A stretch of DNA of 64,000 nt from Glebionis coronaria (taxonomy: Eukaryota; Streptophyta; Magnoliopsida; Asterales; Asteraceae): positions 279,432,380 to 279,496,379 of the forward strand of contig CM046874.1 in assembly GCA_025667525.1 (NCBI GenBank). Direction: 5' to 3'. Numbering within the stretch: position 1 is the stretch's first letter; each line of letters begins with the position of its first letter. The notes under the pieces are model-generated. The model did not search any database, was not told the origin of the DNA, and was given only the letters and a program-made list of their open reading frames with translations. Both the position numbers and the translations under genes were made by a program. Of the stretch, positions 22,889 through 34,774 are shown one piece after another.

Positions 22889-25744
22889 CTAGACTATAGA
22901 CCCGCGGTTTTCCCGGGTGGCAATACAAAAATTGGAACCATAGTAAATTCTTAAAGTACCAAATTGTAGAGTTAGTTGCAGCAACTCATAAGACGCAGAA
23001 GTGATATGCACAAATGATGGAAAGTTCAATGTCATGTAAACATGACATATCAATGTAATATAACAAATTGCATTACCTTTTGAATAGTATTTTTTAAACA
23101 TGACCTATCAATGTAATACAAAGTCAATATCCATACGCTTTGCCATTTTCATTTATTTTAACTACATAATAGGAAAAACAGACATAAACATCTATATATA
23201 GGTAACATTCCAAGACCCATGCTACCCATCAAATCTTTTACAGCAGCACCACCTTGTGAAAAGACCAAATACATTGTAGTGGTAGTGGACCCGTTATAAT
23301 TTTTACAGTACTCATCCGTTCCAGCTTTGTTCTCAGCTTAGCTTTCTTGTTCATCATGCATTGCAATGAACCACACACTTAAATAATCCAACGGATTAAC
23401 AGGGTGTTTGGGATTGCTTATTTATGTACTTATTACTCGTAAGCAAGTAAAGGGTTTAAATGGTACTTTTGTTTTTCAAGCAAATAAGCACAATAAAATA
23501 AGGAACCCAAACACCCCTTAACCATAAATTTATGTCGTTGAAAAGAAACGTACATCTACCTAGTAACATTATTGTCACTCGTCATATATGTGAATTACCA
23601 ACTTCTGCCAATAAAGCATGATGGATTGTCATTTAAGTCTGCTACTGGATATTATGATTAAAATAGCCAAATACATTTCATTTAGAACCATTTTTGCTTG
23701 ATTAGCTAAGATACAACAGTTTACAGTTGTATAACTTCATGTGTTGCAAAATTACTTATAGAGAAATGTTTGAACCAGCGTTGCCTATATGAAATTTAGA
23801 AGACAAAAGACTTGATCATATATACCCGCTCCTATAGTCATAGATTTCGTCTAATTCAACCTCTTTTTCGCAAAGAATATAATCTTATAACCACTAACAC
23901 GTATCAAAAGTCAAATCTCCAATGGAAACAACTATTAAACATTAACAATCACAATAACATTAATTAAATTAAGACAACACCTTATAATACCAAAATACAA
24001 TACCAACAAACCTGAACCTGAAACACCGTCACACACTGAAATTCCAAAATACACCAAACTTTTATAAGCTGAGCTGATTATTTGGAGACAGAACCATTCC
24101 AAAACTGAAATTCCAATCTGAAATGACCCTATTTGACCATGGCTACACATTTTATCAGAAAAATATTAGCAGATGAATTGCTGCATTATCTACATAGAAG
24201 ACACATGACATGTTTAATAATGTTAACATTAGCATTATTATTAGTTTAATAAATATAAGACCTATTAGTTATCACTTTATTCTTATGTTTTTCTATATCC
24301 AAGTCAGTGGCTAAGGTAATGGCATTGAAAGAAATGTGGTGGCTAAGTAATGAGTCACAAATATTTCTAATGTGAATCTTAAAAAGTATTTATCATCATC
24401 GTAATGCAACTAATGGCGTATCTAAAAAATAGCACTAACTAATAAATAACCTTTTTCTACCTGAGACATTTTATCAATATTTGATGGTCAGTTAATCATG
24501 AAACATACAATTAAGAATAATTCGAAAGAGTATAAAGGTGAACATATGTATATCTTGATCGAATAAACATTAATAATATGAATGATATCAAGGAAGAGGA
24601 AGTGAATACCATCTATAATTGTATTTTGTTGAAGGTGTTCGCATCCACAAATTCATATAACTTGCAGCAAACTATAACATGAAAACCGACCAATCGACTT
24701 ATGCCGAAACACCTAAACACAACTGAAATAATATAACGATTTCATCAGAAGTTATGATGAATCATCAACCCCTTAATTTTTATTTAATAATTAAGGCTTC
24801 ATAAATCAAGCACACCTTATAGATATAACCGACTGTCTTCTTTTTAACCAGACCAGACTCCTCATCCTCATAATTCTCTGTCCTAGGATCGACCTAAAAG
24901 TTGCAAGCACGACATCCTTAAATTAATGTATAACCAAGAGTTCGAAATGAAACAACTTCGCCAGTGACATCCATATAAACATTAGTAAACATTAGACTAA
25001 CATTGAATGGAATTATAAAAACGTATAACACATCAACCATAAACAACAGTAGAATTTTTAACTTCGCTGCAAAAAGATTTAAAGGGGCTAAAGTCAAAAC
25101 CGAACAATGATCCACCAATGTCATGCATTTGTTTATCTAGTAAAAATGAATTCAATGCTTGTAGGAAACAAATGGGGGTTTCGATGTGTTTCATTCACAC
25201 CAAAATAGGACAAGCAGTATCATTGTCCTTGCTCCAGTTGTGAATCAAGATCAGAAACCAAACTTTTCACAGTCGCATGTATTATACACCCATGAATGAA
25301 ATCAAAGTATATGTAATTTGTTACTGAATAAAAAGATAGGAATGATAAGAAAACAAAAAAAACCCACTATGGTATTACCTATTCAATCAATTGTCAATTG
25401 AGTAAGTTACCAAAGGGTTTTTCAAATCACGCAATTTCCACAGTCGGATTACCTAAACCTTGATTTTCACAAAAATATTCACAGTATCCAATTAAGAAGA
25501 ACAAAATGAAATTAACTGAAACATAAAAAAATCAAAACCCCTAAATTGAATCAACATTTTAAAAATCGCATAAACAAATTAAGAAGATCAGATTAACTTA
25601 CATTCTTTTTGCGAGGCTTGTTGGCATGAATTTCGGAAGCAGTTTTGAGGATAACTGATGATATGGAATTATGACGTAAGTTTATGACGTCAGAAAAGGG
25701 AAGTTATGTCATTCAAAAAGTTTTTCTTTTATTAGATATAAAGA
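22889..25744 (-). mobile_element. Non-autonomous Helitron, 2856 bp, minus strand
   Basis: Read on the minus strand it starts TCTTTATATCTAATAAAAG after an A, the usual plant Helitron 5' end. It ends with CTAG before T, so it sits between A and T as expected. Just before the CTAG is a GC-rich hairpin: ACCCG-GG pairs with CC-CGGGT around AAAA with one bulged G, about 8 bases from the end. No Rep/helicase coding sequence is visible, only short random frames. It carries a Tourist-like MITE at 23400-23517. Confidence 0.85.
23400..23517. mobile_element. Small Tourist-like MITE within the Helitron
   Basis: Inverted termini GGGTGTTTGGGATTGCTTATT and, on the other strand, GGGTGTTTGGGTTCCTTATT frame about 118 bp. 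It is flanked by TTAA on both sides (TAA duplication), as in PIF/Harbinger MITEs. No coding capacity. Exact borders are uncertain by 1-2 bases. Confidence 0.65.
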
Positions 25745-25803
25745 TAAATCCTCGTTTATATCATCCAATTGTATACCCGAAACCCGAGTCAAAACTTTAG
25801 CCT

Positions 25804-26226
25804 ACCGAGACTTCTAAAGTCTCGGTCGCACGATAAAGCAACTAACAAAACAAACGAACCAAACACCCCTTTCTGCCCCTTTTGTCCGAGATCCCACAAC
25901 CTAGTGTTGTCCGAGATCCCAAACACCCCCCTTTTGCTACTGGCTAGGGCAGCAGTTCCCCCTGCTGTCTAACTACTACCCATCGAGAGTCATTAGGACT
26001 CTCGGTTGCCACTGCTGTTAAGAAAATGCCCCCTGCTGATTGGTTTTTCCCACTGTCCTTAAACCCAAACACTCCCTTGTTGTATCCCACTGGTTGCAAA
26101 CCCAAACACACCCTGCTGAGTCATTTTTCCCACTGTGTATTACACCAAAACCTCCTAACTACCCAGTTACCTTATGGTCTCGGCTGTACATCATACCACG
26201 CCACCGAGAGTTATAAAACTCTCGGT
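25804..26226. promoter_or_regulatory. Three perfect hairpins with ACCGAGA-type stems
   Basis: 25804-25826: ACCGAGACTT / AAGTCTCGGT, loop CTA. 25984-26004: CGAGAGTC / GACTCTCG, loop ATTAG. 26203-26226: ACCGAGAGTT / AACTCTCGGT, loop ATAA. The outer stem is constant while the inner pairs change together. Related hairpins occur at 63790-63867 in a sister LTR. Confidence 0.75.
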
Positions 26227-26742
26227 TTCCTGAATCCACCAAAAACCCGGCACCCCATTTGCTGTTTATTATGTCATGATTATAAATTTCGTTTGAATAA
26301 ATCTTAAAACCCATTCGTGATCTAAAACCGAGATTAAAAGAAAGGGGAAAATCTTACCGTTATGAGATTGGAGAGTAATAGTAGAACAAGTATTCGAACC
26401 AAGACCAACAAGTCTCGATCTTTTTTTTTCTCTCCTGTCTTTTGTTTCTGTCGGCAGTCACTCACACCAACGAACCCTAATCTTTTTTTGTGTGAAGAGT
26501 AGTGGGGCAACCCCCCGTTCTTTTTCTTTTTTTTCACTAAATGGACTTAGCCCAATTTCCTTTTCTTCTTTTTGTAATAAACCAAACCGTCCCCTTTATT
26601 TTATAACCTTTTATCATTCTTTTTTTTAAATATTCACGTATTAATTTCCACGTTTAATTTCTGTCTGTTAATTAATACATAAATAATTTATTTAAAATTA
26701 AACTGTGTATTTAATCTTCTGATTTAAAATACGGGTTTTACA

Positions 26743-28319
26743 CTGACTCAAACAGACTTGACTCTCAACCTTAGTCTAGACTCGACTAGACTCGACACAA
26801 TCAAGACTCGATTCACAACTTCCGAGACTCGAACACACATAAAACCCAGACTCACACCAACCTCAAACTGACTACAGTTCAACTTCGACAAAAACTCAAA
26901 CGAAGAACACCCATCGACACAAACTCACTAGACCACAAACTAAACAGATCACAACTCAAACACTCAAATTCATCGAGTCACAACGAAAACAGTCTCGACA
27001 AACCTAACACAACCCATCACCCACGAGACTCCAGGCTCGAACCACAAACCCACCAAAACACCGTCGAACAAAGACTCGACTCACAGTCCACCCTCGACTC
27101 AACCAGACACAGACTCGAACCCAAACAAACCTCAAACATCGATTTGTTTTCTCTATACGAATCCAACCCAACTGCACCTTTCCCGAATCCAACACAATTT
27201 TCTTTCGAATCGAAGATTAATTTTTTCGAATCCAAGATTTATATTTTTCAAGATTGACGACCTAGACTCGAAATATTGAAAAAAAAGTTAAGAAAAGAAA
27301 TCTCAGTTTCGTTTATTTCTTATCTTTTAAAGATATCGGAGATCTTTAAGATCTTTTGGGAACGAGTTCATCACTGATCTCTGTGAAGGGATAACCTTCT
27401 TTTGATATTCGAATAAAAATATTGACTAATAACAAATTTGTTATAATCATTATTTTTTCGGTCTAATACATAAAACGAAATCCACCCGACCTGCATCTTG
27501 TGGAACTGTCGTTGATATTTGAATGAAAAGAAAGGATTTTAGCAATTATGTTAAATCCAATCTTTGTTTCGTTGACACACAAATCAAATTCATAGTCACT
27601 TACCCGAGACCTAATTAAAGGTCTTGAAGACACATCTTTCTTGAGTTTTCAATTGATTTGAAGGTTGATTATTGGAAGAACAAGTTTTGATCGAGATTTG
27701 AGATGGTTGAATCAAATAATTAAATCAAGGGAGATATTCTGTCTTTAGGATATTGATTCGTATCATTTTTTATCTGAGATTGATTGTAGAAATTTATGGA
27801 AAGGAGATAAGGTTGGAGGCGTGGGTTTGTAAAAAGAAAAAGACGGAGGTTCCAAATAATTTTGAGTGGTTGCGTGTTTTTTAGTGAGAGATTAGGTTTA
27901 GGGTAAATTATGAGTGATATTAGAGTAAGGTGGGGTTATATTCTCAAGATAGTGGATCTATTTTTTTATTCGCTAGATATAGATAAAGGAAGCAAGATAG
28001 TTGACCAAGGCCACGTGGGTCAAGTGGGTTTTGGGAAATAGAAAGTAGGCGGGGAAACCAAGATTATATTTAATATTGGTTGGTTATAATAAGAATCTTG
28101 GTTAACAACAGGCCACATCTTTGATATCTGTATACAATTATTACTCGGTTGAAACTTTGACAATTTTTGATAACATGAGTAGGATATAATGTATACAATT
28201 ATTAGTGGGTTTTTAAACGCTTTTTATATACGTTGATAGTTGGTATCCGAAAATCATAGCCTCACTTAATATATCCAAATATAGGTGATATAAGGATATA
28301 TTAATTGATTTTTGGTTAA
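26743..28319. other. Anonymous non-coding DNA, first part rich in GACTCGA-like words
   Basis: 26743-27240 is strongly A/C-rich on the plus strand with irregular repeats of ACTCGAC, GACTCGA and ACTCAAAC. From 27240 to 28319 the sequence is ordinary A/T-rich DNA without a recognised element. A short direct repeat, TATACAATTATTA, occurs at about 28132 and 28192. No gene supported. Confidence 0.5.
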
Positions 28320-28739
28320 TTGTTTATCCGTGCTTCGAAACAGACAAAGTTACGGGACAAAGTAACAAGACAAGGTGACGAGAAAAAGTTACATCTTACC
28401 AAAAACGAATTAGAGCTTTTTACGGATTTTTTGTTGGTTTGTAAAATCCCGAGAAATCAATTTCTTGATTTCTCCTCGAATTGTCAAATCTCGTATTGGT
28501 CTTTCGACAACTTACACAATTACCTTTATCGAACTTCAATGGAACCGTTGATTCGACATTCAAGAGGGAGAACTACAACACATGCAACATAAAGAGATCA
28601 AATTACGTCAAAAAACATTGAAAATCTTTCACGAGCTCAAGACACATCTTGCAATTCTCCATCCTAACAACATGACAGAACTTCCAACCTCAGTTCAAAT
28701 GTTCTTTGGCAAAGTGGATAACTTCAAAGAGAAGATTTT
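28320..28739 (+). pseudogene. Copia A gag-like region, 5' part
   Basis: Two frames (about 28320-28592 and 28582-28739) resemble the start of element B gag, including a shared stretch around GACATTCAAGAGGGAGA that precedes the gag-like body. The second frame runs into the Athila-2 LTR, so its apparent last codons are LTR sequence. The protein continues at 49950 (NLDEIRLQFEREKLHE...). Not functional. Confidence 0.6.
28735..28739. repeat. Athila-2 target duplication, left (ATTTT)
   Basis: Identical to 49945-49949, the 5-bp duplication expected for Ty3/gypsy. Confidence 0.88.
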
Positions 28740-31700
28740 TGAAATTGTGTATAATGCAGTTCGTTTTTTCTCAGTTCTTGCTAATTGAAAGTCCAACCAA
28801 TATCGGGTTTTTAACAGTTTTTGGTTGTTAATCTTGTTTGGATATTCTATTTGCTAATTCAACAAAGTCTTGCAAAACGGAAAAATATTACCTATTTATA
28901 TGTAAAACATTTTGCAAATACCAAGTTTTTATTCAAGTAATATTCAAAATGTAAAATTTGAAACTTAAAGGACTGAAAATGTAAATTCTAGGAAAGTAAA
29001 ATGCTTGAAATGTAAATTCTAACAAGTCTAGGGACTGAAAGTGTAAATCAGTTAACTACAAGGACCAAATATGTGAAACTTGTAACAAACTAACCAAAAT
29101 GTAACAAATTCAACAACTTGCTAACTGAATTTAACAAATCTCAAAACTGAAAGGACTAAAATTTGCAAACCCTAAAAACAATGAAGATTAGCCAAGTTTA
29201 GAAACTGCTTAAAACATTAAGGACCAAATTGCAATTTTAGAAACTTATTCAGTAAAAACGGGCTTGAAAAGAAAATAAGCTCGTTTGAGCTTATTACTGG
29301 ACCAAAATCAATGAGACAAGTTGCAAAACACTTTAAATCCAAAATAAGCTATGTCTGTAAAAGGATTTTTGCTGAAAGTTCAAAATAAGCAAATAAGCAC
29401 TTCTTAATAAGCCCAAAACAAGCTACAGAACAAACCAAACAAGCACAACTTGATTTTCTTGCCAAAACTGATTAAGCAACTCAAAAGATGAACGGGAAAT
29501 CAAACTAGAACGAATTTCATCCAGTATTAAGCTAGGAATCTGAATTAAGCTCAAAAGTGCTTATCGTTGACCAAGCGTTGACCAAACTTTTTTGACAAAA
29601 AGTTGAAACTTTCAAAAATCATGTAACTCCATATTCTAAGTAGATTTGTGAAGAAAAATGTCCAGGTTAATGAAGAGAATCAAGAGATACAAAATTTCAG
29701 TTTCAAGTTACAGAAACATGCCTCAACTTAGCTTATCTGAATTTTGCTTATTTCTATTTGCTTATTGAAAACTGTATAGAATGCTTATAGGTACTGAAAC
29801 TACATATGTTGGACTACAAATGAGAGCTGGTTTGACAAGATTTCATCAAGTAACAAGTTCAAGCCAAGCAGATGAATTTGAGAACTTTTAAAAGGCAAAA
29901 ATGACTGAAAATGACCCAAAGCTTTTTATGGCCAATTGCCTGTTTGACCAGTTACTTGACTAGAAACTTACTCAAAACACTTTAATATGACCTTATGACT
30001 AGAAATGAACTCTAAAATTGCCAAGATTCAATACTTGAAAACCAATAACAGACTAATGCCAAACACTCCTTTACTGAGTTTTAAAGAAATTTCCAAAGAC
30101 TTTTTAATAGCTGGATTAAACTGAATGAAAAGCTTTTATCTACCAAACTTGAGACTTCAAATCAGATGTTATAAGGCTACAAACAAGCACTAAGAACTAC
30201 AATTACTCAATCAAGGTACAAGTACTAAATTTGATTGAAAACAAGCTATGACTAAACACAATCCAAAATCAATAAGCAGTAAAACAAGATTAAAGCTACA
30301 AGTAATCAAAGATCAAACAATAAGCAAATCTAAACAGCTTTGATCAGGCATTCAACAAGATTTACTCTAGGAAATGTAGCATGCCTTTAACAAATTCAGT
30401 GGAACAAAAATAAGAACTTTAAAACCTTTTGTAGTAAACCATTGGGAAGAAGAGGAGTGCTGAACTCTCTTACCCTAGTGATAACCACCACCTTATCACT
30501 AGATCATCTATTCAATCATCAAAAACAACTACTAATCAACAGAAATCATCATCAAGGCTTGAAAACTTCAATAAAGCTAGTTTCTGAACTGGAATCACAA
30601 CAACAGCTACCAAACTCCTTCAAAGTCAGTTATGATCATTCAATGATCATAACAAACTCAATTCAGCAACAATATGATCAAATAGTAGCAGGGAATGAAC
30701 AGTAAGATGAATAGGAGAATTGGCGGGAAAAGTAGAATTCAAATTTTATTCCATGAAAGTTGTTACAAAGCTGTTGAAAAGCTACTAACTAACTAACTAA
30801 CTCAAGAGTTTGTCAGACTCTTGAGTAGTTAGGGTAAAAAGGAAGGGAAATGAGAGAGAATTGAAAAGTGTGTGTTTTTTTACAAAATTTAACTACTCTT
30901 TACAAATGAGGACTAGTAGGCTATTTATAGACATGAAGAGGAAGTTTGTTGGGGATGATGACGTGTTGAGACCAATCCCAGGTCTCCACGTGGCATGATT
31001 CTGCAAACTCATCTTCAAAGTATGAACACCAATTGGGGTTTTCTTCTTGAGTGGATCTCATGTTAATTGGTTGATACCATTGTGTTCGTCTCTTCAAAAC
31101 AAGCATTTTTGGTGTTTACATCTTTTCATGAAATTGAATGTAGCTCAAAAACGATCCTGGAAATGTTTTTGGTAGTTTGAAGAAGACACGTGTCACTTTC
31201 TGATTGGTTGAATAAGTGTCACACGGATTGCACTGTTAGGATATGGTAATTAATTTTGGCGGCTGCTAGTGGATATTAATTACCCTTAGGTGGCAATCCG
31301 TGTGCCATGTTTACTCTCTTCTTATTGGCTAGAACTTGTGTCACATGGATCAAACTAGTAGAATTTTCCAACTTTGGCAGTTTCAGCCCTTGTAGTTTGG
31401 CAGATTGCATTTAAAGCTTGTAACTTCATTTCTTTGGCACTTTAAGTCCTCCAAACTTCATCTTTGAGTAGAATTGACCCTTTGACTTTGTTGACTTGAT
31501 AGTTGACAAATTTTGACTTTGATCTTGACTTTTTACAATATTTGCACTTTAGTCCTTCAACTTTGGCATTTTGTCAAGATAGGTCCTTGTACTTCAAAGT
31601 CTTGTCACTTTTGATCCTTCTTTGTCTTTTTCATCCATTTGAGCTTGATTTTTCCTTGTTTGCTTGAAAATGTATCCTTTTACCTACACAAGTGTACACA

Positions 31701-31806
31701 AACACAAACATACCACATAATACTGTTTTTGCAAGATAATTTGGTATTTTGCTTCACGTTTTAGGGTTATTTGTTGATAAAAGGATATGAGTTTAAGCTC
31801 ATATCA
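28740..31806 (-). repeat. Athila-2 LTR, 3067 bp (3' LTR in element sense)
   Basis: Plus-strand start TGAAATTGTG, end GCTCATATCA. A minus-strand TATA-like CTATAAATAG lies at 30921-30930. AATAAGC words are dense, including the inverted pair AATAAGCTCG...GAGCTTATT near 29274. Short frames such as 30442-30705 occur in both LTRs and are not supported as genes. Confidence 0.93.
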
Positions 31807-31847
31807 AATCCCCTACACTTGAACATTGTCATGTCCTCATGCAATAT
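31807..31847 (-). promoter_or_regulatory. Athila-2 polypurine tract with adjoining hairpin
   Basis: Minus strand AAGTGTAGGGGATT abuts the LTR. Upstream in element sense, 31824-31845 folds as ATTG/CAAT plus CATG/CATG around a plus-strand TCCT loop. It is the structural equivalent of 6166-6188 in Athila-1. Confidence 0.78.
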
Positions 31848-33768
31848 TATATATTAAAGCTCAAATTTACATTCTCTTCATAATTAACCCACCTTGGCCA
31901 TATGAGATGCATCTACACTACTCTAAACTATATGATGCATGATTTTGACTTTTAATAATGCAATGAACAAAATACAATTCTATCTATATCTTTTTGATTT
32001 TTCTTGAAATGGTTTTGATGGAAATAACTCATAAAGAATTCAATGGCTTAGATTAGGGCTTGGGTACCATGGACATTTATCACCCTCAAGTTTCACTTTC
32101 CCCATACCAAGCTTAAAAATGGGATCATTGCATTCACAAGTAAAAGTGCATCAACTTATTCATGACAATTAAATGTGGAACCGGTTATTATTTGAGCAAA
32201 TTGCTTGTGGGCAAATTTGTCATTATTCAAGTGTGAAGTATAAGAAGTGTAAAATCCAAAAATAAGGAAGCACGGTTTTAATCCTAAGTAATCCTCTCAT
32301 CCATTACTTGAAAAACCGCTCACAATTAATATAAGTCCGTTTTAAGAGTAATAAGTCATTCGCCTTATGTGTAAAATCCTAATGTCATGCTTTCATAAGT
32401 AGCTACACACTCGCAAGGGAAAGAAAAATAAACTCACGCAATAATTTACATCCGCCATTTTTTTGAGACTTTGGATCTTCAACCCCGCAACCCGTCAAGG
32501 TAATATTGGATTGGAGCAATCTATTGAATTCACGCAACCCGTCAAGGTAATATTGGAACTCAATAGTCACTATAATTAACACCACACTGCCCCTCTTGGG
32601 AGTCTTGCATTATTATTTTCTTTCTTTTTCTTTTTTTTTCTAGCCACTCATTTTTTTCATAAGCCGCTCTTATTTTTCTTTATTCCTCACAAAGAAAATT
32701 GAAAAGAAGAAAAGGAAAAACACCCGCTAAATATGGAGCATGACATAAGTCTAGTACACATAAAACGTGCTAACTTAGAATCTTAAGACGTACTCATATC
32801 AACCATGAATGATTAGTCAAAAATGCATAAGAGATTACAAACCAATTAAAACCGTACTTGATTATTTATTAACAATTATATACATGCGAAGAAAATAGAG
32901 GTTAAGAAGAGAAGGGTTTAGCCACAAGTAATTATCATGAAGTCTATATAGCCCTTTTATACTTGCTTCAACTCTATCATTTCCCATTATCCACAAATTT
33001 AAAATCTCAAAGAATGAAATTGGTGGATGCTTAGCCTAATAGACCAATGAAGGACTACATGGTTAAGGATACTAGCTAGAGAATGCTAAAATAAGCAAAC
33101 TCGGGTTGAGTCAAAATATCCATGGCGGGCCTAATATGTCAAAGAAATCTAAACTTGTTAAAACCATGTTTTATTTTATTATTTTTTCTTTTATACATTT
33201 GATGAAAAATAAAAGAAGAAATATATACAATGCAAATGTGTTATGCAAAATGATTGATGCAAAAATTATGAATGCATATTTTTGTTGGCCAAAGTAGATC
33301 AAAAATTTGAAAAATGTTGAAAATTCAATTTTCCAAGTTATCATGCAAGACAATGACAAGTTCTAGGTAAGGTCACTTCGATAGAAGACCCCCCTACACT
33401 TAGCTAAACATTGTCCTCAATGTTTAAGAGCATGGAAGTATAAAAACTGCCCCTACACTTATGACAATGAATAGACTTTGCTTAACCCAAGTTAAGGAAA
33501 GGACAACTATTAGTGAAATCATGTTTAAGCACAAGGTGTCAATGAAAAATCACTATAGTAACGAAGTGAACCGGATACAAGGGCCTCCTCCATAAACTCC
33601 AAAGCATGAGATGAGTGAGCAACCCTACAAACAATCATGATGACAAAAGAAGGTCTCCCCTACACTTATCTCCAAGTCTATAGCTTTATTTCTAACCTAC
33701 AACACTCTAAACCTAGTTATACGATGCTTAAGTTAATGAGTCTCTAGCTCGACTCGTCCCTCAATGAA
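31848..33768 (-). other. Athila-2 non-coding region between pol and PPT
   Basis: No env-like frame. PPT-like CCCCTACACTT (plus) recurs at 33391-33401, 33450-33460 and 33657-33667. The first is followed by the perfect hairpin AAACATTG/CAATGTTT (33406-33425). A 24-bp direct repeat lies at 32487-32510 and 32534-32557, and a pyrimidine tract near 32610-32640. Confidence 0.65.
32487..32557. repeat. 24-bp direct repeat, period 47 bp
   Basis: GCAACCCGTCAAGGTAATAT and the four following bases occur at 32487-32510 and again at 32534-32557, identical in both copies. Local tandem duplication. Confidence 0.85.
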
Positions 33769-34210
33769 CTAATTCATGGGGAAAATGGGGATCTCTTGGA
33801 CCATTTCAACGGAAATGTCCTCCCCAAAGTAATGCTTAACACGGTGACCATTCACTTTAAAATTTGGACCATCGGGTTAGGACAACTCAAGAGTTCCATA
33901 TGGAAACACTTGAGTAATAGTGAATGGACCGGACCATCTTGACTTAAGCTTGCCCGCAAAAAGTTTCAATCTTGAGTTAAAGAGGAGAACCGGCTCTCCA
34001 ACTTTGAACTCACGATTCTTAATCTTAGCATCATGCAATTTCTTAGTCTTTTCCTTGTAAAGCAAAGAATTTTCATAGGCATTGGCTCTCAATTCATCCA
34101 TCTCATTGAGTTGATCTTTCCTATGTGAACCGGCTTGGTTTAAATCAAAGTTAGCCCATTTAAGAGCCCAAGATGCCTTATGCTCTAGCTCGAATGGGAG
34201 GTGGCACGCC
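33769..34210 (-). pseudogene. Athila-2 integrase C-terminal part, cut off by copia B
   Basis: Continues the integrase from 40836: ACHLPFELEHKASWALKWANF, then the GPF/Y-type module [22 protein letters not shown]. An in-frame TAA at 33877-33879 (probably CAA to TAA) precedes the final [11 protein letters not shown]...HYFGED block, which ends at a natural TAG at 33769-33771. The first codons of the apparent frame (34211-34233) are copia LTR, not integrase. Confidence 0.85.
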
Positions 34211-34510
34211 TGTTGGAAATACGTTTTACACATTTAGAAAGTCTCGGTCACTCCAACAATGTAGTTATAGGCTCGTAGTTAAGTTAAGTATCACTTATTA
34301 CATAGCCCGACCCATGAGCATGTTCATGGGCCGGAAGCCTAAGTCCTTTAAGGACTTGGGGTATTTAAACCTCTTTCCACCATGGAAAGAGGTGTTGGTT
34401 GTTTTATTCTTTCATTTCAATATATGTGTTTTCTTTCATTTCTCTCTCTAACTCTCTCTCTCTAGAAAAACATCAACCCCCTTGTTTCACAAGATTATCA
34501 TTGTTCTACA
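34211..34510 (+). repeat. Copia B 5' LTR, 300 bp
   Basis: TGTTGGAAATACG ... TTGTTCTACA. It contains perfect inverted repeats CCCATGA/TCATGGG (34311-34330) and AAGTCCTT/AAGGACTT (34341-34357), a TATA-like TATTTAA (34362-34368), and CCTCTTTCC/GGAAAGAGG (34370-34392) between TATA and the expected start. A TC-rich run follows near 34430-34465. Confidence 0.85.
34362..34368 (+). promoter_or_regulatory. TATA-like box of copia B 5' LTR
   Basis: TATTTAA with transcription expected about 30 bases on, at TGTTGGTT just after the inverted repeat. The 3' LTR equivalent is TATATAA at about 40646-40652. Confidence 0.5.
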
Positions 34511-34512
34511 AT

Positions 34513-34525
34513 TGGTATCAAGAGC
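34513..34525 (+). promoter_or_regulatory. Copia B primer binding site (initiator tRNA-Met type)
   Basis: TGGTATCAAGAGC two bases after the LTR, the plant copia PBS (TGGTATCAGAGC) with one inserted A. Confidence 0.82.
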
Positions 34526-34774
34526 ATGGTTGATTCTTCGGATTAGCACGTTTTATTTATTGATTTGGTGCCGGATACTACAAAGTGACAAAGTGATACG
34601 ATTTGGTTACGGACCAAGTGACGAGACAAAGGCTTCAAAAGTGACAACGTTTGAGCCGACAAAGAAATTATTGAGCCAAGGAAAATATATCTTATCAAAC
34701 AAGGATCCAATAATTTGTCATCAACTTCAACGGAGTCGTTGGATTTGACACTTCAAGAGGGAGACTTGCATCGA

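Larger units (their letters stand above)
22016..26742 (-). repeat. Tekay-like LTR in minus orientation, split by a Helitron
   Basis: On the minus strand the right end opens TGTAAAACCCG, like the LTR starting at 63060 (TGTAAAACTCG). Both carry, in the same order, a GGGTT(C)-containing stretch, a GGTAAGA or GGTAAAA donor-like site, and hairpins with an ACCGAGA stem. After removal of 22889-25744 the sequence continues to 22016 through two more hairpins (22080-22101 TGCAGGA/TCCTGCA; 22136-22154 GTTACGG/CCGTAAC). The Tekay-like element appears to have inserted into it at 22016, so its other end is outside the window. I cannot tell whether it was a solo LTR or part of a full element. Confidence 0.55.

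Noticed and set aside
28582..28788. Copia A frame running past 28739
   Set aside because: The last codons belong to the Athila-2 LTR; the host protein continues at 49950.
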